A stretch of 29,280 nt of DNA from an uncultured Gammaproteobacteria bacterium (GCA_905480065.1 CAJQOV010000056.1:1-29280); one strand, 5' to 3'; shown: positions 7,282-15,639, counted from the stretch's first letter. The notes: generated by a model not told the origin, from the letters alone. A program made the numbers and translations.

Positions 7282-7482
7282 CTAGGGCTTGCGCTTGACG
7301 GCCGGTTGCTCGTCGGAAAACACGTCGAAAAGCTGTTCCTGCAGCCACGCGTCTTCCTGCATGACCTCGAGCTGGCGGCGGGCAAGGGCGGCCCGCAGCG
7401 CCTTCAGCGCCGCCATACCCTTGCCGCGTTTTTTCCTGCCGCGCTTTTTTCGCGGCAGGACATCGTGCGTGACTGTGCTCAT
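7282..7482 (-). CDS. Small basic protein with an AT-hook-like N-terminus
   Basis: The product is 66 residues from ATG 7482, preceded by GGGGG at five bases, the same arrangement as the gene at 2770. Residues 10-22 read PRKKRGRKKRGKG, a Lys/Arg/Gly run like an AT-hook or another nucleic-acid-binding tail. It is followed by an amphipathic helix (ALKALRAALARRQLEVMQEDAWLQEQLFDVF). A role in binding DNA or RNA is inferred only from this charge pattern. The basic run is encoded by a perfect 10-bp inverted repeat (7434-7443 with 7451-7460), so the message could fold just after its start codon. Confidence 0.5.
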   Translation of the reverse strand: MSTVTHDVLPRKKRGRKKRGKGMAALKALRAALARRQLEVMQEDAWLQEQLFDVFSDEQPAVKRKP

Positions 7483-7547
7483 GTTGCCCCCTTGGCGTAC
7501 AGTCTAAAACCACCCCCCTTATGAGGGATTCTCAAGACTATCGGCCA

Positions 7548-7597
7548 CCCCGGAAAGCGGCTTTAGCCGCGCCACGAGCACTGCCAACTTTCCGGGG
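7548..7597. repeat. Nested hairpin element, REP-like core
   Basis: The outer 10-bp arms CCCCGGAAAG (7548-7557) and CTTTCCGGGG (7588-7597) are perfectly complementary. Inside is a second perfect hairpin, GCGGC-TTTA-GCCGC (7557-7570). The inner part resembles the core of REP elements (GGAGCGGC...GCCGCG), and the trailing GGGGACAGGT resembles sequence often seen near REP-associated elements; both are comparisons from memory. The 289-bp stretch 7483-7771 that holds it has no gene. Confidence 0.6.
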
Positions 7598-7771
7598 ACA
7601 GGTACGCTTGCAGATCGTATCTATCTGTATGAATTCAATAATATGGCAGGTCCTGGAGTGGATTCGGGCAGCTTGCGGCCGGCCTTGCCGGGCACAGGAA
7701 AAACACCAGCATTTACGTTATCTTGGAACCAGGGCCACCGGCTGCCGCCCCGCAGAAAGAGGTAACTGACC

Positions 7772-8302
7772 ATGCACGCCAAATTCACTATGCTGCTGCA
7801 ACTTGTTCTTTTGCTGTTTACTGGCCCGCTGCAGGCGGAGCCGGTCTATCGCTGGGTCGACAGCGCAGGCATCACGCACTTCAGTCAAACGGCCCCGCCT
7901 GATCCGTCGATCGAGACCAGTGTGATGGAGCTCGACCCACCGCTTCCTGACAGCTCGGCAGCCGACGACTACTACTCGGTCATCAACCAGGCTGCGCGCA
8001 TGGAATCCAGAAGGCTGGAACTCGAAAGACTGCGCGCCGAGGCGGAGGCACTCAGGGCACAGGCGGCGGCCAACAGAGCGCCTGAGCCCGAGCCGCAAGC
8101 CGCCCCGGCATACCCCTATCCCGTCTACGGGTTCCCGGCGTATCCGGGCCGCTGGCGACCTCCCCACCACCGACCTCCCCACCACCGACCCCCCCATGAC
8201 AGCTGGCCACCACCACAGTACCGTGGGCAAGGAACCAGTCCGCGTGAGCTGCTCAATATCAGATCGCTCACGCGCAATGCCAGCGGCTATGTGCGCCAGT
8301 GA
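7772..8302 (+). CDS. DUF4124-domain exported protein with Pro/His-rich repeat
   Basis: The product is 176 residues. The signal peptide (MHAKFTMLLQLVLLLFTGPLQA) is followed by the short DUF4124 motif EPVYRWVDSAGITHFSQTAP, then a charged coiled-coil stretch (about residues 75-110, RLELERLRAEAEALRAQ). Next comes a Pro/Tyr/His-rich region with RPPHH repeated, and a short polar end. DUF4124 proteins are common, poorly understood envelope proteins of gammaproteobacteria. The His/Pro tract could bind metal or the cell wall. It precedes the lipoylation cluster by 73 bp on the same strand, but there is no sign of coupling. Confidence 0.85.
   Translation: MHAKFTMLLQLVLLLFTGPLQAEPVYRWVDSAGITHFSQTAPPDPSIETSVMELDPPLPDSSAADDYYSVINQAARMESRRLELERLRAEAEALRAQAAANRAPEPEPQAAPAYPYPVYGFPAYPGRWRPPHHRPPHHRPPHDSWPPPQYRGQGTSPRELLNIRSLTRNASGYVRQ
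8160..8189 (+). repeat. Two 15-bp tandem repeats inside the DUF4124 gene
   Basis: The unit CTCCCCACCACCGAC occurs twice in a row (8160-8174 and 8175-8189), with a partial third copy. It encodes RPPHH repeats. It could vary in copy number by slippage without breaking the frame. Confidence 0.85.
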
Positions 8303-8375
8303 ATGCAGCAACGATGAGCCGATCCGGCCGTGCTGGTACACTGGAACCTGACTGCCAGACCGGTATCGACAAGCC

Positions 8376-8645
8376 ATGAGTGACGAACAGGACAGCCCGC
8401 TGAAATTCCCCTGCAGCTTCCCGATCAAGGCGATGGGCAAGGCCGACTGCAACCTGGACATCATCGTGGTGGAGATCGTGCGTCGGCATGCCCCGGACCT
8501 GCACGAAGGCGCCATCCACAGCCGCGCCAGTGGCAAGGGCAACTACGTCTCCGTGACGGTGACGGTCAACGCCACCAGCCGTGCCCAGCTGGATGCGATT
8601 TACCAGGACCTGGTCGATTGCGAAGCCGTGTTGATGGCACTGTAA
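8376..8645 (+). CDS. ybeD: YbeD family protein (DUF493)
   Basis: The product is 89 residues, close to the usual YbeD length. It has the characteristic LKFPCSFPIKAMG start, the middle block VVEIVRRHAPDL, and SGKGNYVSVTVTVNATSRAQLDAIYQDL. The fold is a small ACT-like alpha/beta domain; it is thought to be regulatory, but no activity is established. The position directly before lipB is the same as in E. coli. The stop TAA shares its last A with the lipB ATG, so the genes are coupled. Confidence 0.93.
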   Translation: MSDEQDSPLKFPCSFPIKAMGKADCNLDIIVVEIVRRHAPDLHEGAIHSRASGKGNYVSVTVTVNATSRAQLDAIYQDLVDCEAVLMAL

Positions 8646-9310
8646 TGATCCAGCCAGCCACGGACACCTTGCCCCGCGCCGCTGCTGGCGACGCATTCCC
8701 TGTGCGGGTGCGCCGCCCGGGCACGGTCGATTACCTGCGCTGCTGGCAGGACATGCAGCAGTTCACCGAGACACGCACCCCCGCTACCCCGGACGAAATC
8801 TGGTTCCTGGAGCACCCGCCGGTATTTACCCTGGGCCGCAATGGCAAGGACGAGCACCTGCTGGAAACCGGCGACATCCCGGTGATCCGGGTCGATCGCG
8901 GTGGCCAGGTGACCTACCACGGTCCCGGGCAGCTGGTGGTCTATACCCTGCTGGACCTGCGGCGGCGCCAACTGGGTGTACAATCCCTCGTCAACCGGCT
9001 GGAACAGGCGGTGATCGACCTGCTGGCCGAACACGCCATTACGGCGGAACGTCGCAGCGGCGCACCCGGTGTGTACGTGGACGGGAGCAAGATCGCCGCA
9101 CTGGGTCTGCGGGTTCGCAAGGGCTGCTGTTTTCACGGACTCAGTCTCAATGTGAACATGGACCTGGCACCGTTTGCGCGTATCAATCCCTGTGGCTATC
9201 GCGGATTGCAGGTCACGCAGCTCGCGGCACTGGGCATCGACACCGGACCCGCGCAGATCAGCCACCGCTTACAGGCGCACCTGGAAACACTATTGCAAGA
9301 CGGCATATGA
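8645..9310 (+). CDS. lipB: Octanoyl-[acyl carrier protein]:protein octanoyltransferase LipB
   Basis: LipB moves the octanoyl group from ACP to the lipoyl domains of 2-oxoacid dehydrogenases and the glycine cleavage H protein. The 221-residue product has the family signature GGQVTYHGPGQLVVY (residues 86-100), the catalytic lysine in GSKIAALG (Lys149) and the acyl-accepting cysteine in INPCGY (Cys183). The ATG at 8645 overlaps the ybeD stop by one base; a frame extension to 8618 would run back into ybeD and is not needed. The end overlaps lipA by four bases (ATGA). Confidence 0.96.
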   Translation: MIQPATDTLPRAAAGDAFPVRVRRPGTVDYLRCWQDMQQFTETRTPATPDEIWFLEHPPVFTLGRNGKDEHLLETGDIPVIRVDRGGQVTYHGPGQLVVYTLLDLRRRQLGVQSLVNRLEQAVIDLLAEHAITAERRSGAPGVYVDGSKIAALGLRVRKGCCFHGLSLNVNMDLAPFARINPCGYRGLQVTQLAALGIDTGPAQISHRLQAHLETLLQDGI

Positions 9311-10251
9311 GCGAAAACGACAAGAAACAGCGCGGTGCGGCGAAGACCGCACGCATCCCGATCAAGATCGAAACCACCACGCGGCCGTTACGCAAGCCCG
9401 CGTGGATACGCGCACGCTCTCCGTCCGATCCCGCCGTTGCCCGGCTCAAGGAGGTACTGCGCGAGAACCGGCTGCACACGGTGTGCGAAGAAGCGTCCTG
9501 CCCGAATATCGGCGAATGTTTTTCCGGCGGCACCGCCACCTTCATGATCATGGGCGACATCTGCACACGGCGCTGCCCGTTCTGCGACGTGGCGCATGGG
9601 CGGCCCGACGCGCTGGATGCGGATGAACCGGAAAACCTCGGCCGCACCATCCAGGCCATGGGACTGCGCTATGTGGTGGTGACCTCGGTAGACCGCGACG
9701 ACCTGCGCGATGGCGGCGCCGCCCATTTCAGTGCCTGCATCACGGCCATTCGCAACTACAGCCCGGAGATCCGCATCGAGGTGCTGGTACCGGATTTTCG
9801 TGGTCGCATGGATCGGGCGCTGGACATCCTCACCAAAACACCGCCGGATGTGTTCAACCATAACCTGGAAACGGTGCCGAGCCTGTATCGCAAAGTCCGT
9901 CCCGGCTCGGATTACCAATGGTCACTGGACCTGCTGCAGCGTTTCCACGCACTGCACCCGGATGTTCCGACCAAATCAGGACTGATGCTGGGCGTCGGCG
10001 AAACCATCGCCGAGGTGGAACAGGTTATGCGCGACCTGCGTGAGCACGATTGCGCCATGCTGACACTGGGACAATACCTGCAACCCAGCGTCCACCACCT
10101 GCCGGTGGACCGGTTCGTGCACCCGGATGAATTCGAACAACTGGCGGAACTGGGCCGCGCGCTGGGCTTCACGCACGTGGCCAGTGGCCCAATGGTGCGC
10201 TCCTCCTACCACGCGGATGAGCAGGCAAAGGACGCGATCAGAAACGCCTGA
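9307..10251 (+). CDS. lipA: Lipoyl synthase LipA
   Basis: LipA is a radical-SAM enzyme that inserts two sulfur atoms into protein-bound octanoyl groups to make lipoate. The 314-residue product shows both iron-sulfur motifs: the auxiliary cluster Cys60, Cys65, Cys71 (CEEASCPNIGEC) and the SAM cluster Cys86, Cys90, Cys93 (CTRRCPFC). The C-terminal RSSYHA carries the serine ligand expected for the auxiliary cluster. It is the last gene of the ybeD-lipB-lipA set, and all three overlap. It converges on the metallohydrolase gene with 24 bp between them; no convincing terminator is visible there. Confidence 0.97.
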   Translation: MSENDKKQRGAAKTARIPIKIETTTRPLRKPAWIRARSPSDPAVARLKEVLRENRLHTVCEEASCPNIGECFSGGTATFMIMGDICTRRCPFCDVAHGRPDALDADEPENLGRTIQAMGLRYVVVTSVDRDDLRDGGAAHFSACITAIRNYSPEIRIEVLVPDFRGRMDRALDILTKTPPDVFNHNLETVPSLYRKVRPGSDYQWSLDLLQRFHALHPDVPTKSGLMLGVGETIAEVEQVMRDLREHDCAMLTLGQYLQPSVHHLPVDRFVHPDEFEQLAELGRALGFTHVASGPMVRSSYHADEQAKDAIRNA

Positions 10252-10275
10252 AAGCGGCGCCGGGAAATCCGAGCG

Positions 10276-11283
10276 CTACTCCGGCAGCAAACGCTCCATC
10301 AGGTAACCGAGACAATCCTGGCGGATAATACGTGCATCCAGCGTGAACATGGATGGCATGAACGCGCGCGCGTTGCGCAACACACCATCGGCAACCGTGA
10401 AGTAGTGCTCGAACACGGACTGGTCGTTCTCATCACGCACCTCCAGCGGCATCACCACACCCGCCCGCACCCGCCCCAGCAATGTGCCAGCGGGCAATTC
10501 GCGAAAGTTGAGATGATCGAGGTTCGCGACCAGCTGCAGGTCGGCCGCCTCATCGCCAAAGCTGAAACCGAGCGCTTCCGGCACATGCACACTGGCGACC
10601 GTGTGATAGAGGTCCACGTCATGCGAGGCCACTGCGTGTTGCGGGAACTCGCGCAGGCGCAGCACGGCATCCAGAAAATCGCGTGCATGCCGGGCGCCGT
10701 ATTCCTGGTCCGGCTTGCCACATTCAATGGTAACCGCCGGACACAATGCCGACATCGCCATGGACTGCACCCCGAGCGGACGAGTGAAATACACCACGGT
10801 GCGACTGAACAGTGCCGCCAGCTGCAGGGAGCGGTTGTCGACGCGATTGATGCACGCATAGTGCGGATTGATGCCGGTATTATTATGGATATCGATACTG
10901 GCAAACGCGGCAAGCTCACGCATTCGGTCCTCTACCTGCTGCATCATGGCTGCTTCCGGCACCTCCGGTGTCGTGGTGCCTGGCCAGATGCGATTGAAGT
11001 CGGCCTGTTCGTCCAGCCTGCGCTGACCCAGCCGCGCAGCGGACACATTACCGATGAACACCGAGAGCGAGCGCGGCAGGACACTGTCGCGATAATCGTT
11101 CAGCAACATTTGCAGTGCATGCAGGCCGGTGGTTTCGTTGCCATGTAACAGCACGGTGACAAACAACGGCTCCGGCTGTCGCCCCGGCAAGTGCAGCAGG
11201 GTTGGTCCATCCAGCAGTTGTTCCAGCTGCTCGGCGCCGGCATCCAGCAGACCATCCGGCATTGCATACAGTTCTTTCAGCAT
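10276..11283 (-). CDS. Succinylglutamate desuccinylase/aspartoacylase-type zinc hydrolase
   Basis: The product is 335 residues from ATG 11283, which has AGGAG five bases upstream; the in-frame GTG two codons earlier sits on the ribosome site and is rejected. The zinc motif HGNE is at His47 and Glu50, with the third ligand His133 in IDIHNNTG. DFNRIWPG (residues 95-102) is the substrate-binding Arg region of the aspartoacylase branch of the M14 fold. Members hydrolyse N-acyl amino acids or glutamyl amides. It follows a GCS2-type ligase by 37 bp on the same strand, so the two may make and break the same kind of amide bond. The precise substrate is unknown. Confidence 0.85.
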   Translation of the reverse strand: MLKELYAMPDGLLDAGAEQLEQLLDGPTLLHLPGRQPEPLFVTVLLHGNETTGLHALQMLLNDYRDSVLPRSLSVFIGNVSAARLGQRRLDEQADFNRIWPGTTTPEVPEAAMMQQVEDRMRELAAFASIDIHNNTGINPHYACINRVDNRSLQLAALFSRTVVYFTRPLGVQSMAMSALCPAVTIECGKPDQEYGARHARDFLDAVLRLREFPQHAVASHDVDLYHTVASVHVPEALGFSFGDEAADLQLVANLDHLNFRELPAGTLLGRVRAGVVMPLEVRDENDQSVFEHYFTVADGVLRNARAFMPSMFTLDARIIRQDCLGYLMERLLPE

Positions 11284-11320
11284 GACCACTCCTGCCCCGG
11301 TATTCGAATATTACCCATAC

Positions 11321-12757
11321 TCAGGCCGGCCGCCATTCGTGCACCGGCTGTCCGCCCTGCTGTCGCTGGTGATAGAGCGCCGTCATGGCGGCAAGATCAT
11401 TGGCGCAACGCGTGGCCGCGGCACGCTGCCATGCGGCACCGGTTTGCCTGCTCAGCACGCGCGCCTCGATAATCGACAGGTATCGATCCATGTCGGCGCG
11501 GTCGATTTCCAGTTGCTGCAATCCGGCCCGTGCCAGCGGCAACAGGCGCTGCATGACCAGCACCTGCATGCTGCCGCGCTGCCCGCCCAGCCAGCTCACC
11601 TGTGCATCCAGTCCGTGCTGTGCCGCAGCATAGAAATTATCCCGCGCCATGGCAAACGGCAGCTGATGTTCCGGCGTCTCGTCCTGCGTCAGCAGCGCCT
11701 GCATCAGGCCATGAAAAAATGCGGCGTTGGCCATCATGTCGGCAATGGTCGGTCCGGCCGGCACCACGCGGTGCTCGATGCGCAAATGTGGCAGGCCATC
11801 GTAATCAAATCCGATTAACGGACGATTCCAGCGCCAGATGGTGCCATTGTGCAGACGCACATGCGCCATCTGTTCCAGGCCTTCCCCGAACCGGGTTGGC
11901 AGCAACACCGGGTAATGCGCAGCGTTCTCCTGGAAGCATTCGAGGATGGAATCACGCGCATAGCCCGAGCCGAACGTGACGCGCCGCAGCGGGCCGTGAC
12001 TGGCGCCGGCCAGTCCGCCCACCGCAACCGCCTGCTCGAACAGCGGCACACGCGTTTCGGCCCACAGATCATACCCGAACAGAAACGGCGAGTTCGCCGA
12101 CACGGCCACCATTGGCGCCGACAGGATGATCGCGGCATTGTAGGCACGCATGGCGCGCCCCGGACGTACCTTCAGGTGCAGCTGAAACGAGGTGGTCGCC
12201 GACTCCAGCATGACACTCTGGTTGACGATCTTCAGGTGCTGGTGACCATGGATATCGAGATGGATCGGCTCACCGCCGCGCAACCGCAGCACCTGCTCGT
12301 TGAGTGCACGGTAGCGTTTCAGATCCGACATATTCTGCAGCGACAGTTCCTCCGCGCGCACGGTCGGCAGGATACCGATCATCATCAGGCGTGTATCCAT
12401 GTCACTGGCTACACGCGTGCACTGTTGCCAGGTCGCGGTGAGGCTGGCCTCGAAACGGCTGAACGCAGATCCCCACAGGTGCTGCGGATGATCGTTCAGC
12501 TCGATGTTGAACCGTGCCAGCTCCGGCACCACCATGGGGTTGTCGAGCCGCTGCAGGAACACCTCGTTGACCGGCGCGGGCCGGAACTCCGCATCCACCA
12601 GCCAGGCCTCCAGCTCGAGTCCGCCCGTGCGGTCACGCGCGGAGAAATTGCCGGCGCGAAACCACTCCGACAGCAGCGCGGTTTCCTGTTGCAGGCGCGC
12701 GGAAAATGCGGCGAAATCCGCTGCGGAGAAGCGTGTTATCTCGATTTCCTGGCCCAT
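11321..12757 (-). CDS. GCS2-family glutamate-cysteine ligase-like carboxylate-amine ligase
   Basis: The product is 478 residues. Signatures include GGLELEAWLVD (about residues 45-55), FNIELNDHPQ, TSFQLHLKV and LRIEHRVVPAGPTIADM. These belong to the glutamate-cysteine ligase type 2 superfamily, which includes YbdK and EgtA. Such enzymes use ATP to join a glutamate carboxylate to an amine. The ATG at 12757 follows AGGTAAG. This gene lies 47 bp after murU and 37 bp before the aspartoacylase-like gene, in one minus-strand run. Glutathione or gamma-glutamyl-amine synthesis is possible; the substrate cannot be decided here. Confidence 0.85.
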   Translation of the reverse strand: MGQEIEITRFSAADFAAFSARLQQETALLSEWFRAGNFSARDRTGGLELEAWLVDAEFRPAPVNEVFLQRLDNPMVVPELARFNIELNDHPQHLWGSAFSRFEASLTATWQQCTRVASDMDTRLMMIGILPTVRAEELSLQNMSDLKRYRALNEQVLRLRGGEPIHLDIHGHQHLKIVNQSVMLESATTSFQLHLKVRPGRAMRAYNAAIILSAPMVAVSANSPFLFGYDLWAETRVPLFEQAVAVGGLAGASHGPLRRVTFGSGYARDSILECFQENAAHYPVLLPTRFGEGLEQMAHVRLHNGTIWRWNRPLIGFDYDGLPHLRIEHRVVPAGPTIADMMANAAFFHGLMQALLTQDETPEHQLPFAMARDNFYAAAQHGLDAQVSWLGGQRGSMQVLVMQRLLPLARAGLQQLEIDRADMDRYLSIIEARVLSRQTGAAWQRAAATRCANDLAAMTALYHQRQQGGQPVHEWRPA

Positions 12758-12804
12758 GTTCGCTTACCTGACCCGTGCGCGATGTGCCTGACCGGCAGCG
12801 CGCT

Positions 12805-13473
12805 TTACTGCTGGTTGATCACCGTTTCGTTCACGCTCTCCAGCCGCTCCGGGGTACCGATATCAAACCACTTGCCGGCGTAATACTCACCACTCACCTG
12901 GCCTCGATCCATGGCCTTGCGCAACAACGGCGCCAGCGGAAATACCCCGGCCTCGCACCCGTCAAACAGCTGCGGGTGATACAGCCCGATGCCGCTGAAG
13001 GTCAGCATCAGCGGGCCGTGTTGTGCCAGCTGACCGGCCACCAGCGAGAAATCACCCTGCGGGTGATGCGGCGGATTGTCCACCATCACCAGGTGCGCCA
13101 GTCCCTCGGGTTCGCGTGGCAACACGGAGAAATCGTAATCGCTCCAGATGTCGGCATTCACTACCAGGAACGGTTGCGTACCCAGCTGCGGCAACGCGCG
13201 CAGGATACCGCCACCGGTCTCCAGCCCGGTCTCGCCCTCCGGTGAATATTCGATGTGCACACCATAGGCGGCGCCGTTTCCGAGCGCGCGCTCGATCAGG
13301 TTACCCAGCCAGGCGTGATTGATCACCAGCTCGGTAATCCCGGCGCGTGCCAGCGCATGGATGTGATGCTCGATGAGCATCTGCCCGCCAATGCGCAACA
13401 GCGGCTTTGGTGTTTTGTCGGTGAGTGGCCGCATGCGTTCGCCGCGGCCTGCAGCCAGCAACATGGCGCGCAT
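12805..13473 (-). CDS. murU: N-acetylmuramate-1-phosphate uridylyltransferase MurU
   Basis: The 222-residue nucleotidyltransferase starts MRAMLLAAGRGERMRPLT, with the nucleotide-binding GxGxRMRPLT motif, followed by KPLLRIGG and the sugar-binding ETGGGILRALP. VNADIW carries the metal-binding Asp, and KWFDIGTPERL closes the domain. It converts MurNAc-1-phosphate and UTP to UDP-MurNAc in the peptidoglycan recycling route that bypasses de novo MurA/MurB synthesis. The ATG at 13473 is supported by an AGG site and by alignment with the expected N-terminus; the longer frame from 13560 lies in hemH. Its pathway partner amgK is in this window but about 6 kb away. Confidence 0.88.
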   Translation of the reverse strand: MRAMLLAAGRGERMRPLTDKTPKPLLRIGGQMLIEHHIHALARAGITELVINHAWLGNLIERALGNGAAYGVHIEYSPEGETGLETGGGILRALPQLGTQPFLVVNADIWSDYDFSVLPREPEGLAHLVMVDNPPHHPQGDFSLVAGQLAQHGPLMLTFSGIGLYHPQLFDGCEAGVFPLAPLLRKAMDRGQVSGEYYAGKWFDIGTPERLESVNETVINQQ

Positions 13474-13489
13474 CAGCAGGCCTGCCGGT

Positions 13490-14491
13490 TCACGACAGCC
13501 AGCCCGCGGTATGTTGCTCCACCAGCTGCGCCAGCAGCTCGATATGCGCTGCGGAATCATTCAGGCAGGGGATATAACGATAATCACTGCCGCCGTTTTC
13601 GAGGAACACATCGCGGTTCTCCATGGCGATCTCTTCCAGCGTTTCCAGGCAGTCGGCACTGAAACCCGGGCAGATCACCTGCACCTGCCGGACCCCCTCC
13701 TTGCCGAGCTTCTCCAGCGTGTGATCGGTATAGGGCTTGAGCCAGTCCTTCGGCCCGAGCCGCGACTGGAAGCTGAACATCCAGCCGGTCTGCGGCAGTT
13801 CCAGTGCACGCGCCAGCTGCTCCGCCGTGACTTCACACTGACAGGGATACGGATCACCCTTGTCGGCGTAGTCCTGCGGTATGCCGTGAAACGACATCAG
13901 CAGGCGCTCGGGCTTGCCATGCTCGGACTGGTAGGCACGCACGCTGTCAGCGAGGGCGGCAATATAGGCGGGGTGGTCGTAGTAGTCGTTGACGAAGCGC
14001 AGCTCCGGCACGGCGCGCCAGCCGCGCAGCTCGGCTGCGACGGCATCGAAGATCGCGGCCGTGGAGGTAGCGGAGTACTGTGGATACAGCGGCAATACCA
14101 GCACCCGACGCACACCGGCCGCCTGCAGTTCCGCCAGTCCGCTGGCAATGGATGGATTGCCGTAACACATGGCCAGCGCCACGTGCACCGGCTGTGACAA
14201 TCGCGTTTCGAGCGCACGCTGCAAGGCGGCATGCTGGCGCCGCGCGAACACCAGCAACGGCGAGCCTTGCTCCGTCCACACCTTCGCGTAGGCGCGTGCC
14301 GAGCGGCGCGGGCGGGTAGTGAGGATGACCAGGTTCAGTACCAGCCACCAGATCGGCCGTGCCAGCTCCACCACGCGCGGATCCCACAGGAACTGCTTCA
14401 GGTAGCGGCGCACATCGCGTGGCGACGGCGAATCCGGGGTGCCGAGGTTGGCCAGCAAAACGCCGACCTTCGCATGCTGATCAGTCTGCAT
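13490..14491 (-). CDS. hemH: Ferrochelatase HemH
   Basis: HemH inserts ferrous iron into protoporphyrin IX, the last step of haem synthesis. The 333-residue product has the family start VGVLLANLGTPDSP, the middle LPLYPQYSATSTAA, the catalytic histidine in SFHGIP (His202) and the metal-site glutamate in CLETLEEI (Glu283). The C-terminal part has several cysteines (YPCQC, CPGFSADC, IPCLND). Its start overlaps the end of the upstream unknown gene by 11 bp, and murU follows after 16 bp, so it belongs to the minus-strand run. Confidence 0.96.
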   Translation of the reverse strand: MQTDQHAKVGVLLANLGTPDSPSPRDVRRYLKQFLWDPRVVELARPIWWLVLNLVILTTRPRRSARAYAKVWTEQGSPLLVFARRQHAALQRALETRLSQPVHVALAMCYGNPSIASGLAELQAAGVRRVLVLPLYPQYSATSTAAIFDAVAAELRGWRAVPELRFVNDYYDHPAYIAALADSVRAYQSEHGKPERLLMSFHGIPQDYADKGDPYPCQCEVTAEQLARALELPQTGWMFSFQSRLGPKDWLKPYTDHTLEKLGKEGVRQVQVICPGFSADCLETLEEIAMENRDVFLENGGSDYRYIPCLNDSAAHIELLAQLVEQHTAGWLS

Positions 14492-14882
14492 TGATAGTTA
14501 CCTGTTGCGTAAGGGCGCGTTCCAGCGCCTGCTCGTCGACCGGCAGCGGCAACACCGCGTGCAGGGGAAACAGTGCCGCCAGCTTGTCCAGGTACTGCAA
14601 CTCGGCAGGCGCCACCAGCACAATGATACGGGTGCTGGAGGAATATTTCTGCAAGCTGTACAGAAACACGTCCAGGTTACTGACATTCACCCCGGCATAG
14701 TTGTTGCCGTAACCGTACATGAACTCGGCCACCACAAAGTCCGGCGTCTGCTGTTTCAGCGCACTGATCGCCTTGCGCATCGATCCATGCTTCAGCTCGC
14801 GGATACCCAGCCGCCGGTACAGTGCCGAAAAATCGCGGTGCGCCGGCGATTCAACAATAGAAAACAGCAGCGGTGCGGACAT
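14481..14882 (-). CDS. Uncharacterised protein overlapping hemH
   Basis: The product is 133 residues from ATG 14882; an in-frame GTG at 14912 would add ten residues, and neither start has a clear ribosome site. It begins MSAPLLFSIVESPAHRDFSALYRRLG. Alternating strands and helices (PDFVVAEFMYG, STRIIVLVAP, LHAVLPLPVDEQALERAL) suggest a receiver-like flavodoxin fold, but the acidic pocket and phospho-acceptor of response regulators are not evident. There is no signal peptide. Its end overlaps the hemH start by 11 bp, so translation of the two is probably coupled. I cannot name the family. Confidence 0.7.
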   Translation of the reverse strand: MSAPLLFSIVESPAHRDFSALYRRLGIRELKHGSMRKAISALKQQTPDFVVAEFMYGYGNNYAGVNVSNLDVFLYSLQKYSSSTRIIVLVAPAELQYLDKLAALFPLHAVLPLPVDEQALERALTQQVTINAD

Positions 14883-14937
14883 GCGTGCGATTATAGGACC
14901 ATCATACGCCACTGCCTAACCGCAGACGGCGTTATGG

Positions 14938-15588
14938 TCAGGGAAAGCGCACCACCGCAGCGCCGGGCTGCCAGCGCAAATACTTGCGCATGACCACCGC
15001 AAACCGTTCCGATCCGGTGAGCGACTCCAGCCACGTTTGCAGCCGCGGATACGGTGCGGCGACGAACCAGTCCGGATCGACCTGCGCGAACTGGCGCACA
15101 AACGGGAACAACGCGATATCGGCCAGGCCCGGGTTCCCGCTGCACAGCCAGTCCTGCTGTCCGAGCCGGCGCTCCAGGTCGGCCAGGAAGCGTTCGCCCT
15201 GTGCGCGATAAAACTGCGGCGGGTGCGCAGGAAAGCGCACGGCATACTTGTAACGATCGAGGTCCGGCTTGAACACCTGGTCGTTCGCCTCCAGCAGTTG
15301 TTCGATAGCCGCCTGCAGCGCCGCCTCCGCGGGATACCAGCGCTCCGGGTCATGTTGCGCCAGCGCCCAGCGCATGATGTCCATGCTCTCTTCCAGCACC
15401 GTGCCATCCGGCAATACCAGTACCGGCACGGTGCCCTTGGGCGAACAGGCCAGCAGCTGCGCCGGCCGGTCGCGCAACACCACCTCGCGCAACTCGACGG
15501 TGATTCCGCTGTAGCACAGTGCCATGCGGGCGCGCATGGCATAGGGACAGCGCCGGAACGAATACAGGACGGGTAATGCCGTGCCCAC
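14938..15588 (-). CDS. Glutathione S-transferase family protein
   Basis: The N-terminal thioredoxin-like domain reads LPVLYSFRRCPYAMRARMAL, with the cysteine of the CPYAMR motif, followed by the glutathione-binding GTVPVLVLPDGTVLEESMDIM. An all-helical C-terminal domain follows, with GLADIALFPFVRQ. The chosen start is GTG 15588, giving 216 residues; a TTG at 15630 would add 14 and lies only ten bases after the previous stop. The cysteine-containing motif points to a thiol-transferase or reductase type rather than a conjugating enzyme. It is part of the minus-strand run upstream of hemH. Confidence 0.88.
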   Translation of the reverse strand: MGTALPVLYSFRRCPYAMRARMALCYSGITVELREVVLRDRPAQLLACSPKGTVPVLVLPDGTVLEESMDIMRWALAQHDPERWYPAEAALQAAIEQLLEANDQVFKPDLDRYKYAVRFPAHPPQFYRAQGERFLADLERRLGQQDWLCSGNPGLADIALFPFVRQFAQVDPDWFVAAPYPRLQTWLESLTGSERFAVVMRKYLRWQPGAAVVRFP

Positions 15589-15639
15589 GATCACCACCAG
15601 GCGAGTCGCACTGCTACCGCTGCCGGGCAACGGCGACGG

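Noticed and set aside
11849..12883. 344-codon open frame on the plus strand
   Set aside because: It is antisense to the GCS2-type ligase and the murU end, with His/Arg/Gln-rich shadow composition and no domain.
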